From an uncultured Eubacteriales bacterium (lineage in GTDB: Bacteria; Bacillota; Clostridia; Oscillospirales; CAG-382), in the NCBI GenBank assembly GCA_934479825.1, contig CAKSOW010000036.1, forward strand, positions 1-22,913: a stretch of DNA of 22,913 bases. The letters are read 5' to 3'. The notes below the pieces were generated by a model. That model made no database searches and was not told the origin of the DNA. It was given only the letters and a program-made list of their open reading frames with translations. Below are positions 6,777 to 14,918 of the stretch, in pieces. The position numbers and the translations under genes are program-made. Within the stretch, counting starts at the first letter, position 1. Every line of letters begins with the position of its first letter.

Positions 6777-8204
6777 ATGATAAAGCTTAACAAAGCGGAA
6801 TTACGCGACAAGATCTATGCATGCTGGCTCGGTAAAAACATCGGAGGCACGCTCGGTGCGCCCTTTGAGGGCAAACGGAGCGTTTTGGATGTCAAAGGCT
6901 TCAATTCCGAACCGGGCAATCCCCTGCCCAACGATGACCTCGATTTACAGCTAATTTGGTTATTGGCTGTCATGCAGCGCGGCAGAGATATCAATGAACG
7001 CGTTTTAGGGGAATACTGGCTTGACTATATCACCCCGTTCTGGAACGAATACGGCATCTGCAAAGGCAATATGGCACGCGGTCTGATTCCTCCTTTTTCG
7101 GGTGAATATGAGAACGAATGGAAACATTCCAACGGCGCCTGGATCCGCACGGAAGTATGGGCTTGCTTAAATCCGGGACTTGTGGAAGAAGCCATTCGCT
7201 ACGGCTACATGGACGCATGCGTGGATCATGGCAAAGGCGACGGAACGTATGCGACGATTTTCGTAGCAGCCATGGAAAGCGCGGCCTTTGTCATTTCCGA
7301 TATCCGGGAGCTGATCGAAATCGGTCTTTCCAAAATACCGGCAGACTGCCGCTTTGCCAAATTCATCCGCACGGTCATTGAGGCGCACGACAACGGCAAG
7401 ACATGGTTGGAAGCGCGTGATCTGGTCACGGATATGGCGTTAAGCTTTAAGGATCTCGGCTGGTTCCAGGCGCCGACCAATGTTGCTTATGCCGTTATCG
7501 GTTTATTATACGGCGAAGGCGACTTCAAAAAGACACTTCTCACAGCCATCAACTGCGGCGACGACACCGACTGCACCGGTGCAACGCTGGGTTCACTGCT
7601 CGGCATTATCGGCGGCACAAAGGCCATTCCGGAGGATTGGAAAGCCTACATCGGCGACAAAATCGTGACGATCTCCATTAACCTCGGCGCGGCTTATGGC
7701 GTTCCGCTCTCCTGCACGGCGCTGACCGATAAAATTATGGAACTACATAATGCCATGCTCATCGGAAAACCGGTTGTTCTGACCGATGAACCGACCGAAG
7801 CCGATCAAGACGATATCGAAAAATACAAAGGCACCGCCTTTTCCGACATGTTGGCCGCGCATACCAATTATTCGTTCCATATGGATTCGGTACTTGCCGG
7901 AATCTGGGTGGATTTAGAGCGTGAACCGGCCTTAGCGCCGGAAGAAAGTTTAGGTATCAAACTTTCGATCTCCAACAAATTCCGTTCGCAAAAACATTTT
8001 GCGGTTCGGTTCATACTGCCGGACGGCTGGACGGTTAACGGAAAACGCGATTTGCAGGTGAAGCAGACCGGCGCCCCCGCTACCGTCGGTGAATACACCT
8101 TAAAGGCTGGCGAAACGGTTGACGCGAAGAACCGTGTCATTATCGAGATCAGCTGTGACGGACATGCGGATGTGGCTTTGATTCCGCTTACCATTTTAGG
8201 TTGA
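6777..8204 (+). CDS. ADP-ribosylglycohydrolase family protein with a C-terminal beta domain
   Basis: Members of this family (DraG/ARH fold) are Mg2+-dependent and cleave ADP-ribose or related N- or O-glycosidic bonds. The N-terminal part shows DKIYACWLGKNIGGTLGAPFEG (residues 11-32), the metal-site NDDLDLQ at 52-58, and the second metal motif GDDTDCTGATLG at 261-272 followed by a Gly-rich helix (GSLLGIIGG). The catalytic domain ends near residue 345; the last ~100 residues are strand-rich and look like an Ig-like or NEW3-type module, seen in larger carbohydrate-associated members. The ATG at 6777 follows GGAGAG. It stands alone behind a dyad-controlled promoter, so its substrate could be a nucleoside, a glycoside or an ADP-ribosylated target; sequence does not decide. 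Confidence 0.88.
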   Translation: MIKLNKAELRDKIYACWLGKNIGGTLGAPFEGKRSVLDVKGFNSEPGNPLPNDDLDLQLIWLLAVMQRGRDINERVLGEYWLDYITPFWNEYGICKGNMARGLIPPFSGEYENEWKHSNGAWIRTEVWACLNPGLVEEAIRYGYMDACVDHGKGDGTYATIFVAAMESAAFVISDIRELIEIGLSKIPADCRFAKFIRTVIEAHDNGKTWLEARDLVTDMALSFKDLGWFQAPTNVAYAVIGLLYGEGDFKKTLLTAINCGDDTDCTGATLGSLLGIIGGTKAIPEDWKAYIGDKIVTISINLGAAYGVPLSCTALTDKIMELHNAMLIGKPVVLTDEPTEADQDDIEKYKGTAFSDMLAAHTNYSFHMDSVLAGIWVDLEREPALAPEESLGIKLSISNKFRSQKHFAVRFILPDGWTVNGKRDLQVKQTGAPATVGEYTLKAGETVDAKNRVIIEISCDGHADVALIPLTILG

Positions 8205-8232
8205 CAAAACAAATTTAGGTTGACAAAACGAA
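8195..8232 (+). repeat. Tandem 19-bp duplication across the stop codon
   Basis: The 19-mer at 8195-8213 (TTTAGGTTGACAAAACAAA) is repeated at 8214-8232 with a single mismatch. The first copy contains the TGA stop of the glycohydrolase; the second lies between the stop and the terminator. Confidence 0.85.
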
Positions 8233-8268
8233 CCACCCGGAGTAAATGCAGTTTTACTCCGGGTGGTT
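8231..8268 (+). terminator. Intrinsic terminator of the glycohydrolase gene
   Basis: A perfect 16-bp GC-rich stem (8231-8246 with 8253-8268) with a 6-base loop, then TTGTAT. The remaining bases up to 8449 hold nothing I can identify. Confidence 0.8.
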
Positions 8269-8449
8269 TTGTATATGCAAAACGGTGTTTGGCAAGTTGT
8301 TCACAGAGTGGTTCACAGATTCATGCACTCGCGTTTCATGTCGGAAAGCAATACTCTTGTAACTCTCAGAATCTCTTGCTTTTAACGTTTTTCTGAGGCG
8401 TTGATATGGCGTTATGCTATCTCTTCCCTAACTCCCGATTCTTCGGCTA

Positions 8450-9274
8450 TCAAAAAAGAATCACCGGTTCTCTGAACATGAGTCTGAATTGCGAAAGAAC
8501 TTTTTTAGCTCTTGCACTTGCAACAACTTCTTGGGTAAACCAGTTGTTAAGATGCTCACAAGTCAGATTGAAATCTTTTGCTTGTGCGAGTTTTTCTCTT
8601 TCATACATTAAATCGGACCAAAGATAGCGACAAACATGTTCACATTTACTGTCTGGAACACTTTCAATCCAGGCTTTATCACTTAACGGCGGCAAGATAC
8701 TTGTAATATTAACTACGTAATATTTCTCTTTCATTTCACGGCCTTTGTAATCCTTGACTAAACCGCCAAATTCAATTCCGGTAAGTCCCGCCTCTTCAAT
8801 CGCCTCTTTCAGCTCCTCCGACACAAACAGATCCGGCTCCAAGCAGCCAAACTTTTTCTTTTTCATAAACTTCCGATCCACAAACACATCACCAATCAAT
8901 TCTCCGCACATTAGGCAAAAATAATCTTTACATTGATCGCGATGTTTTGTGCCATAATCACGGGAGCTTTTTCCCTCTAATTCAAGCGGATAAGATGGAG
9001 CTAACCGAAAAAATTCAGCTTTATTCAATTCGCTTTTAGTATAAGAGGTGTACAACATAGGGACTTGTGGTTTTTCATTATGCTGATTAAGATAATCAAT
9101 TAATTCATAATACTCAGGAGACTCATAGTATAGAGGAATCTCTAAACAATAGTCATATTTAGCGAGCTGTTCAAATCCTTTCGGAATAAACTGCTTAAAT
9201 TTCTCGTAAGTTTCCTGAATAAACGGATCGACTACTCTTTTATGAGCACTGCTTACTATAGCGACTTATTTCAT
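8450..9274 (-). pseudogene. Unknown 274-codon gene with an in-frame stop at codon 3
   Basis: Only 202 residues from an internal ATG (9058) form an uninterrupted ATG-initiated frame, but the same frame is open a further 69 codons upstream to 9265 with protein-like content (VAIVSSAHKRVVDPF and onward). Just before it is ATG AAA TAA (9274-9266), with GGGAG a few bases upstream. The gene therefore looks like a normal start disrupted by one substitution, AAA to TAA, at codon 3. No in-frame ATG, GTG or TTG occurs between the stop and 9058, and 9058 lacks a ribosome site. The protein has a CLMCG motif in its middle (possible metal site with other cysteines) and no membrane segment. I do not recognise the family; an immunity-type protein is a guess. 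A sequencing error at 9268 cannot be excluded. Confidence 0.6.
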
Positions 9275-9512
9275 ACTAAACTCCCAACTCATCTGTTATG
9301 TCTTTTGTATTTTTCTGTGTTTTCTGCATTTTCAAGCAGAATTTTTTAAGTCCGGCAATAATTCTTCCAAGCCGTTTGCAGTATAAGCGCCGCAAATAGC
9401 CTGCCATATCTTCTGCGATGATGCAATTGCAGATGTGTTTCCTTATTAAATGTAACGGATAGAATATCATCCGGATAAAAGACGAAAAACTCTGTCTTGC
9501 GGCAACGCCGTA

Positions 9513-10154
9513 TTATGTTATTGCAATTTTTTCGCGCTGTAATGAGTGAACAGTTTCACTTTTCATCCCCCATTTTTCTTTTGACCAATACCGGTCAATG
9601 AAAGCGGATGGATCTTGCAACAGCAACACGTCAAAATTAACAGCCATTGCACCCGAAATATCATCTTGGAGAACACAAAGAAACTGAAAGGCTTTCCCTG
9701 TCGCCATAAAAGCCGTATCGATTGTAGAATCCCATTTTCTTCCGTTATATTCCCAAATAGCATGATCTCTGTACAATGCCACACTTTCCATGTGTTCTTT
9801 TACGGAAAAAATATGCCATTTGCTGTCTTCGTAATGATCCAATGCAAAACAATTGTCAACTTTTTTCATGATGGAATGTTTTCTTTGCAAAATCTCCTGG
9901 TTTGTAACGGAAAAGCATAAGCTTGGGTACTCATCGTTATCCAGCGGATCATCCTGAATCTGATTTTGAAGCAACAATAAATTCTCCGTTCCAAAGTCAA
10001 ACAGGACATGAGTAACAAAGGCAAAATCCGGTTTGTCCGGCGAAAAGAAAGGATGATCCACCAAAATCCGTTCCAAGGGCTGTGTCCGGAATAACGCGGC
10101 CCATTGAGGAAAGGCGGAATGGAGCGTATATGTATTGGTTATATTTGTATTCAT
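9513..10154 (-). CDS. Hypothetical protein, 213 aa
   Basis: This is a soluble, aromatic-rich protein without signal peptide, membrane helix or cysteine cluster; I do not recognise the family. It has many Trp, Phe and His residues, and a central part (KWHIFSVKEHMESVALYRDHAIWEY in shortened description, residues about 110-137) that alternates strand and helix. The start at 10154 has only a weak GAG ribosome site, but lies 15 bases behind the stop of the 100-aa gene, suggesting co-transcription and coupling. Composition is more AT-rich than the operon across the tRNA. The context of small unknown soluble genes suggests accessory, possibly immunity or defence-related, cargo, but this is only inference. 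Confidence 0.6.
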   Translation of the reverse strand: MNTNITNTYTLHSAFPQWAALFRTQPLERILVDHPFFSPDKPDFAFVTHVLFDFGTENLLLLQNQIQDDPLDNDEYPSLCFSVTNQEILQRKHSIMKKVDNCFALDHYEDSKWHIFSVKEHMESVALYRDHAIWEYNGRKWDSTIDTAFMATGKAFQFLCVLQDDISGAMAVNFDVLLLQDPSAFIDRYWSKEKWGMKSETVHSLQREKIAIT

Positions 10155-10169
10155 TTATAATCTCGGCTT

Positions 10170-10472
10170 TCAAACAGATCTCTGCCAGATCGTCGTTCCG
10201 TTTTCCAAGGTAATCCGCAAAATGGGGTCATTTTTACATATCTCGGTCAACTCTCCGGGCATAAGTTTTTTTCCATGTATGGTTTTACACGCTGCAGATA
10301 CCTGAATAACGCAAGAGTAGTATTCTTCATATCCGGGATCTTCCTCCGGCAGTTCGTTATCCGTTTCATATATTGTATCAATATGCCCGACTATTTTATC
10401 ACCGGTCAGAGTTTCTACAATAATATTTGTTCCGTTGGGATACTGATTTAACGCTCTTAACATAGAATCCAT
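10170..10472 (-). CDS. Hypothetical protein, 100 aa
   Basis: This is a small acidic protein with alternating short strands (NIIVETLTGDKIVGHIDTIYETD at the N-terminus, then CVIQVSA and ILRITLENGTTIW near the end), consistent with a small beta-barrel such as an Sm-like or SH3-like fold; that is inference from the strand pattern only. I chose the ATG at 10472 because AAGGGGAAGAAG precedes it and because any longer version would run through the tRNA terminator at 10597-10627. A good promoter lies at 10543-10571. It is the first gene of a likely two-gene unit with the 213-aa gene. The family is not recognised. Confidence 0.6.
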   Translation of the reverse strand: MDSMLRALNQYPNGTNIIVETLTGDKIVGHIDTIYETDNELPEEDPGYEEYYSCVIQVSAACKTIHGKKLMPGELTEICKNDPILRITLENGTTIWQRSV

Positions 10473-10542
10473 ATCTTCTTCCCCTTCCGCAATGCCTCTG
10501 TTTGGATTATCTCCGTGTATTCTCATCTGTATTCTTATAATA

Positions 10543-10571
10543 ATCGTATCATATTTTCCGATATTTGTCAA
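10543..10571 (-). promoter_or_regulatory. Sigma-A promoter of the 100-aa / 213-aa unit
   Basis: On the minus strand TTGACA (10566-10571), a 17-base spacer and TACGAT (10543-10548). It lies just beyond the tRNA terminator, so the unit is uncoupled from tRNA transcription. Confidence 0.7.
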
Positions 10572-10596
10572 CATTGGGAAAAAACAGATAAAAGCA

Positions 10597-10627
10597 AAAA
10601 GGCATGTACTTTTCGTACATGCCTTTT
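10597..10627 (-). terminator. Terminator of the tRNA-Met gene
   Basis: A perfect 13-bp stem (10597-10609 with 10615-10627), 5-base loop, followed on the minus strand by a T-run, starting three bases after the encoded CCA end. Confidence 0.9.
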
Positions 10628-10629
10628 CT

Positions 10630-10706
10630 TGGTGCACCTTCAGGGACTCGAACCCCGGACCAACCGGTTATGAGCCGGTAGCTCTGACCAACTGAGCTAA
10701 AGGTGC
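10630..10706 (-). tRNA. tRNA-Met (anticodon CAT)
   Basis: A complete cloverleaf reads on the minus strand: acceptor GCACCTT / AAGGTGC, D-arm GCTC...GAGC, anticodon stem ACCGG / CCGGT with loop CTCATAA (anticodon CAT at 10670-10672), T-arm with GGTTCGAGTCC, discriminator A and an encoded CCA (10630-10632). The paired G1-C72 and the lack of three consecutive G-C pairs in the anticodon stem exclude an initiator. It is an elongator Met tRNA, or an Ile tRNA whose C34 is modified to lysidine; sequence alone does not fully separate these two. Confidence 0.95.
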
Positions 10707-10736
10707 GTATTCTGTCAGTTATCGCCTAACAGAATA

Positions 10737-10765
10737 ATTATATCACAAAGTGCCTTGTTTGTCAA
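10737..10765 (-). promoter_or_regulatory. Consensus sigma-A promoter of tRNA-Met
   Basis: On the minus strand TTGACA (10760-10765), 17-base spacer, TATAAT (10737-10742): a perfect match to both boxes, about 30 bases before the mature 5' end. Confidence 0.9.
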
Positions 10766-10818
10766 CCGCTATTTTTCCGTTTTTTTCATTTTAACGAAAA
10801 TTTACGGTTCACTCCGGT

Positions 10819-12183
10819 TCACCGCCTGCCGCGCCGCCTTTTCCGGCGTGTGACCAATATGGACAGCAAGAAATAAATGCCAAACAAGACAAGTGCCGTC
10901 ACGGCAAACACGCGAAACCATTCGCCAAGCACCAAGCGTTTGGCTCTGTCCAGAAAATACAGCACATTGCTTTTATCAATGCTTTGACTTGCCACAAGCT
11001 CCACTGCGCCAAGCACCGTTTCACCTTTATATTTCACGACGACTTCGCCAAATATCTGCCCTTCCTTGACAGGCGCAATGGCAAAATCTTCGCTTACGCG
11101 CGGTTCGGTCGTGATATCGGCCGCAAAATCCAGCTCTTTCGGCAGCAAAGCTTTTAACTCCGCACCCGGCAACAGCGTCACATAATCCGTATCGACTGCC
11201 AAATGAACCGGGAGTTCCGAAATCAGCGTTTTTGGGGACAAAACGGTCGTGTAAGAAAAGTTATTCAAGCACATAGAGAGAAGCGCGGCGGCGTCTGTAC
11301 AGGCACGGTTGGTCTCGTCATCCGCGTGTGCGTTCATGATAACGCAGATATAAGTAAGTCCGGATTCATCGACGGCGCTTGTCACGATACATTCGCCAGC
11401 TTCCGGTGTGTTGCCGAGCGACATCCCCTTGGCGGCGGAATAATAATACTTATCCGAACGAACGCGCGAAATCAGCAAATTCCGGTTCAACAGCACACGC
11501 TGACGTTTTGTCTGCGGTGTTTCCGGAATGATATACCGCGTGGTGCAGGACATTTCATATAGCGGATTGATGTAGTAGAAATACCGTGCAATGACAGCCG
11601 TATCCCGTGCCGTGGTTTTCATGGAATCGGCATGGATACCGGTAGGATTTACATAAGTGGTGGAAGACGCGCCGATGGAAGCGGCTTTGTCGTTCATCAT
11701 CTGGCAGAAGTTTTCGATACTGCCGCCGACATATTCCGCAAGGACGTTTGCCGCGTCGTTCGCCCCCGTAACAAGCAGGCCGTATAACAGCTGTTCAGCG
11801 GTAAAAGTCTCGCCCTCTTTGATAGCCATGTTCGTTCCGCGCGCGGCGCGCACAGCCGTTTGAGAAGCGGTTATCGGAGTGGAGAGCTCGGCGATATTCT
11901 CATAGGCAACAATTGCGGTCATGAGCTTGACGGTTGAGGCCGGGTAGACGATATCGGACTGTTTTTTCTGGTACATGACACTGCCGGTTTCGACATTGTA
12001 CACATAAGCGCTGTACCCGTCCACCTCCGGAATATCGGCAATTTCCGCATATTCGGCAAACGGCTTTCCTTCATACAGGCGTTCGGGAAACAGGTCGTCC
12101 GCCAAAGCAGGCGCGCCTAAAAACATACAAAGGCAAATGGCTGCCAAGAATGCGAAAGAACCTTTCACTTTTTTCAACAGCAT
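10819..12183 (-). CDS. D-alanyl-D-alanine carboxypeptidase family protein (DacA/DacF-like) with a degenerate active site
   Basis: This is a secreted, membrane-anchored peptidoglycan enzyme family (S11) that removes the terminal D-Ala of pentapeptide stems. A signal peptide spans residues 1-28 (basic start, FAFLAAICLCMFLGAPALA). The nucleophile motif SxxK is present as STVK at 83-86. The other two motifs deviate: the SxN position reads GAN (140-142, within VTGANDAANVLAE) and the KTG position aligns with SLG (255-257, within KGMSLGNTPEAG). A strand-rich C-terminal domain follows, then a transmembrane helix (about 422-443) and a basic tail RKRRRGRR. It is last in the ten-gene operon; its ATG overlaps the end of ribF by 10 bases and uses the purine-rich GGAGGGA there. 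Activity is doubtful; a binding or regulatory role is possible. Confidence 0.85.
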   Translation of the reverse strand: MLLKKVKGSFAFLAAICLCMFLGAPALADDLFPERLYEGKPFAEYAEIADIPEVDGYSAYVYNVETGSVMYQKKQSDIVYPASTVKLMTAIVAYENIAELSTPITASQTAVRAARGTNMAIKEGETFTAEQLLYGLLVTGANDAANVLAEYVGGSIENFCQMMNDKAASIGASSTTYVNPTGIHADSMKTTARDTAVIARYFYYINPLYEMSCTTRYIIPETPQTKRQRVLLNRNLLISRVRSDKYYYSAAKGMSLGNTPEAGECIVTSAVDESGLTYICVIMNAHADDETNRACTDAAALLSMCLNNFSYTTVLSPKTLISELPVHLAVDTDYVTLLPGAELKALLPKELDFAADITTEPRVSEDFAIAPVKEGQIFGEVVVKYKGETVLGAVELVASQSIDKSNVLYFLDRAKRLVLGEWFRVFAVTALVLFGIYFLLSILVTRRKRRRGRR

Positions 12184-13124
12184 GCTCCCTCCCCTGTTTC
12201 CGGCATTTGCGAAAAATACACTCTTGTTTCTTCGATATTCTTCAAGACGTTTTCGCGCAGTTCCTCCAAAGACCCGAACTTTTTTTCGGGTCTTAACATT
12301 TTATAGAATTCGACCGTGATATCTTTACCGTACAGATCCTCGTTAAAATCAAGAATATGCGTTTCAAACACGACTGGCGGATCTTTTTCTTTTTCAGATA
12401 CCGTTGGACGCACGCCGACATTGACAACGCCCCGGCAAACCTTATCGCCGATTTTGCAGACGCAGGCATACACGCCGAATTTCGGAATAGCTTTGCCGCT
12501 GTATTCCAACTGATTGATGGTCGGAAAACCGAGTTTTCGGCCTAATCTTGCGCCATGCACAACTTTGGTACGGATAAAATACGGATATCCGAGCAAGCGT
12601 CGCGCCATGGGCATATCTCCTGCTGCGATCAGGTTTCGCACTCTTGTGGACGAAACGCAAACGCCCCCTATTTCAACGCTCGTCACAATATGGGTCTTAC
12701 AGCCGTATGCGGCAAGAAGCCGCGCCAGAGTCTCACTTCCTGCTGAAGCATTTTTACCGAACGTAAAATTTTCACCGCAGACGACATCGGTCGGCGAAAA
12801 GCGCCCGGCAAGATAGCTTGCAAACTGTTCCGGTGAAAAATCCTTGACGGCATTAAAATCGTCTGCGCAGACAAAATCGAACCCGAATGACGCAAGAATT
12901 TCGTTTTTTTCCGTTTCTGTCGTTAAAAGCGAAAAGTTTTCCGTGCCCAACAATTTTTTGGTATTGACGCGGAAGGTATAGACGCCGGAACGGGCGCCGG
13001 AATGCCCGGCAATCTGCACCGTCGTTTCCAAAAGTTTTCTGTGTCCCAGATGCACGCCGTCAAAATCGCCGAGCGCCAGGACATTTTTGCAAGAAAGGCT
13101 TTCGCCGTTCTGAATGATCTCCAT
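12174..13124 (-). CDS. ribF: Bifunctional riboflavin kinase / FAD synthetase
   Basis: RibF phosphorylates riboflavin to FMN and adenylylates it to FAD in the cytosol. The N-terminal nucleotidyltransferase domain shows GDFDGVHLGHRKLL at residues 19-32 (the HxGH motif) and an SSTRVR motif (ISSTxxR type) near residue 165. The C-terminal kinase domain has GARLGRKLGFPTIN, then the GVVNVGVRPT strand and the acidic HILDFNEDLYG, all canonical. From the ATG at 13124 the length is 316 residues, normal for the family; TGTGGGG just upstream is the ribosome site, and an upstream TTG would add four residues without support. It overlaps dacA by 10 bases. Its FAD product is the cofactor of ThyX encoded upstream in the same operon. 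Confidence 0.96.
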   Translation of the reverse strand: MEIIQNGESLSCKNVLALGDFDGVHLGHRKLLETTVQIAGHSGARSGVYTFRVNTKKLLGTENFSLLTTETEKNEILASFGFDFVCADDFNAVKDFSPEQFASYLAGRFSPTDVVCGENFTFGKNASAGSETLARLLAAYGCKTHIVTSVEIGGVCVSSTRVRNLIAAGDMPMARRLLGYPYFIRTKVVHGARLGRKLGFPTINQLEYSGKAIPKFGVYACVCKIGDKVCRGVVNVGVRPTVSEKEKDPPVVFETHILDFNEDLYGKDITVEFYKMLRPEKKFGSLEELRENVLKNIEETRVYFSQMPETGEGACC

Positions 13125-13165
13125 AATTCCCCACAAATTACGATATTTTAAAAATCAAACGCTGT

Positions 13166-14323
13166 TTATAAAAACAAAATCAAAAAGTATGCCGCCACCG
13201 CAAGAACCATAGCCGGTGAGAACAGCACGCGAAGAAATTTATGCAGCGTATAGCCGGTATCGGCCGCCATACGAAACGGCTCTGAACGAAACCGGACAAT
13301 GTTTTCGCTTTCCGGCAGTTCGGATTCCGGTTTTGTCTGCGTGCTCTGTGCCGGATCCAGGGTATTCTGCATATAGACGGAAACTGCCTTTTTAGAGCAC
13401 ACCACTTCGAGACTCTTCAAATAAAAGAGCAAGAACAGAAAAACGGCTAAAACCAAAATCACCAACACAAACAGTCCGCCTGCACGCTCCGAGGCAATAA
13501 ACGAAAGCTGTGCCGAAAACGAGAGCGAGACAAACCGCAGAACCGTATGTACCAAGATGCCCGGAAGAACCGAGCCGCAGACATGAAAGATAATGCCAAG
13601 CAAGATTCCGGTTGTAAAATAGACCGGGAAACCGGCTAAATCCAGATGAATAAGCGAATAGGCAAGCGAAGAAACAAAAATTCCGGCAAAACCGCCGGCC
13701 GCGCGGGACAGAGCATTCTGCAAGACGCTTCGGAAGAAGATTTCTTCGCAGATAACAGGCACGACTACATATAAGACAAAATTTAAAACAAAGTCGTTCT
13801 GAAAAGACAGCCGCACCGGTTCACGCATGGAAAGCCCTGAAAAAAAGCAGGCAAGCGAAAATTTTTCCGCCGCGGACGCGGCAATCATCAAAAACAGACT
13901 CAAAAACAAAAAGGTCGTATAGACCGGCGAAAAACGGTGTATCGAAAGCCCGGAAAGTCCCTCTTTGCGCACAGCAAAAACATATAAAAGCGCCGGAACA
14001 AGAAACACGGCGCACTCGCTTGCCGCATAGATAAAGGCATTCTGACGGTCGGAAAGCGACGCAAAAAGTCCTTGGCGCTGTAAAATGAACAGGAGCGCCG
14101 CAAGAGCAAAGCTGACGGCAAACAGCACATACACGGAAAGAAATCCGACCGCATATACCTTATTTTCTTCGGGAGCACTCCGTTTAGCCGGCCGGAAGGC
14201 ATAAACACGGTGTTTTTTCGGCTCGGGCATCTTTTCGTCTGTTTCTTCGGTTTCGCTTTCACCGGCATAGTTGGGATTGACGTCCAATTCCTCAAATTTA
14301 TTTCGTTTTTTACGGGCAAACAC
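13166..14323 (-). CDS. CPBP family intramembrane glutamic endopeptidase
   Basis: This is a polytopic membrane protease of the Rce1/Abi type. After a charged cytoplasmic N-terminus (residues 1-55, rich in Lys, Glu and Pro) come about eight hydrophobic segments. The catalytic motif EExxxR is EEIFFR at 193-198; the second motif is at AYSLIH (His226), and the third includes H247 and H259 in the GIIFHVCGSVLPGILVHT stretch. Members process membrane peptides, including bacteriocin-related and prenylated-type substrates, but the substrate here is unknown. Its start overlaps the end of the MTHFS gene by 14 bases, so it is translationally coupled. A C-terminal soluble part (about residues 318-365) precedes a last hydrophobic helix. 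Confidence 0.88.
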   Translation of the reverse strand: MFARKKRNKFEELDVNPNYAGESETEETDEKMPEPKKHRVYAFRPAKRSAPEENKVYAVGFLSVYVLFAVSFALAALLFILQRQGLFASLSDRQNAFIYAASECAVFLVPALLYVFAVRKEGLSGLSIHRFSPVYTTFLFLSLFLMIAASAAEKFSLACFFSGLSMREPVRLSFQNDFVLNFVLYVVVPVICEEIFFRSVLQNALSRAAGGFAGIFVSSLAYSLIHLDLAGFPVYFTTGILLGIIFHVCGSVLPGILVHTVLRFVSLSFSAQLSFIASERAGGLFVLVILVLAVFLFLLFYLKSLEVVCSKKAVSVYMQNTLDPAQSTQTKPESELPESENIVRFRSEPFRMAADTGYTLHKFLRVLFSPAMVLAVAAYFLILFL

Positions 14324-14918
14324 GGCTGTACATCCCCTTTTCGGTCACGACAAAATCCACCGGCTTATCGTAACGTTTTTCATATGGAAGTTTTTCACGG
14401 CAAAAGCAATCTTCGTAAGCAAGTCCCACGGAAACACCCGTAAACTTTGCCAAAAAACGGTCGTAATAGCCTTTGCCGTAGCCGACGCGGTAGCCATACA
14501 CGTCAAAACAGACGCCGGGCACGATGCAGAGATCTGCCTTTCCGGCACTTGGGGCATATTCATCCCTTTCCTCCGGTTCGGCAACGCCGAAAGCGCCCTC
14601 ATGCAATTCTTCCATGCTGTTTACGGCAAAAAAACGCATAACACCGCCCGGATAGCTTTTGGGCAGGTACAGCTCTCTTCCGTCAGCCAGCGCTTTTTTA
14701 CAGAACTGCACCGTATCCACCTCACTGCCGATCGACGCATAGGCAAGGATCTTTCCGGAATAGCGGTAGCTTACGGAATCAAGCAACTGTCGCAAAATAA
14801 ACCCGTCAAACCCGGTCTTATCCTTCGGCAAAATGGCATTCCGGATAGTTTTATAGGTGCGCCTTGCGGCTCTTTTTTCTTCGCGGCGCGCTTCGACGCT
14901 TTCCTTATTATCGCGCAC
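14310..14918 (-). CDS. 5-formyltetrahydrofolate cyclo-ligase (MTHFS)
   Basis: This enzyme uses ATP to convert 5-formyl-THF to 5,10-methenyl-THF, returning a storage folate to the active one-carbon pool. The 202-residue protein has a basic N-terminus (EEKRAARRTYK, the usual start of the family), the strand AYASIGSEVDT, and the diagnostic C-terminal block VPGVCFDVYGYRVGYGKGYYDRFL near residues 136-159, with the GYGKGYYD phosphate-binding loop. It overlaps the DJ-1 gene upstream by 11 bases and the CPBP gene downstream by 14. In this operon it fits the folate demand of ThyX. Symbols yqgN, ygfA and fthC are used in other organisms; I assign none. Confidence 0.94.
   Translation of the reverse strand: MRDNKESVEARREEKRAARRTYKTIRNAILPKDKTGFDGFILRQLLDSVSYRYSGKILAYASIGSEVDTVQFCKKALADGRELYLPKSYPGGVMRFFAVNSMEELHEGAFGVAEPEERDEYAPSAGKADLCIVPGVCFDVYGYRVGYGKGYYDRFLAKFTGVSVGLAYEDCFCREKLPYEKRYDKPVDFVVTEKGMYSRVCP

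Noticed and set aside
9276..9470. 64-codon minus-strand frame between two unknown genes
   Set aside because: No ribosome site, Lys/Leu/Ile-rich low-complexity content and no family signal; the spacer shows nothing else.
10630..10706. tRNA-Met 3' end as an attachment site of an integrated island
   Set aside because: I found no direct repeat of the tRNA 3' end elsewhere in the window and no integrase gene, so an att site cannot be claimed.
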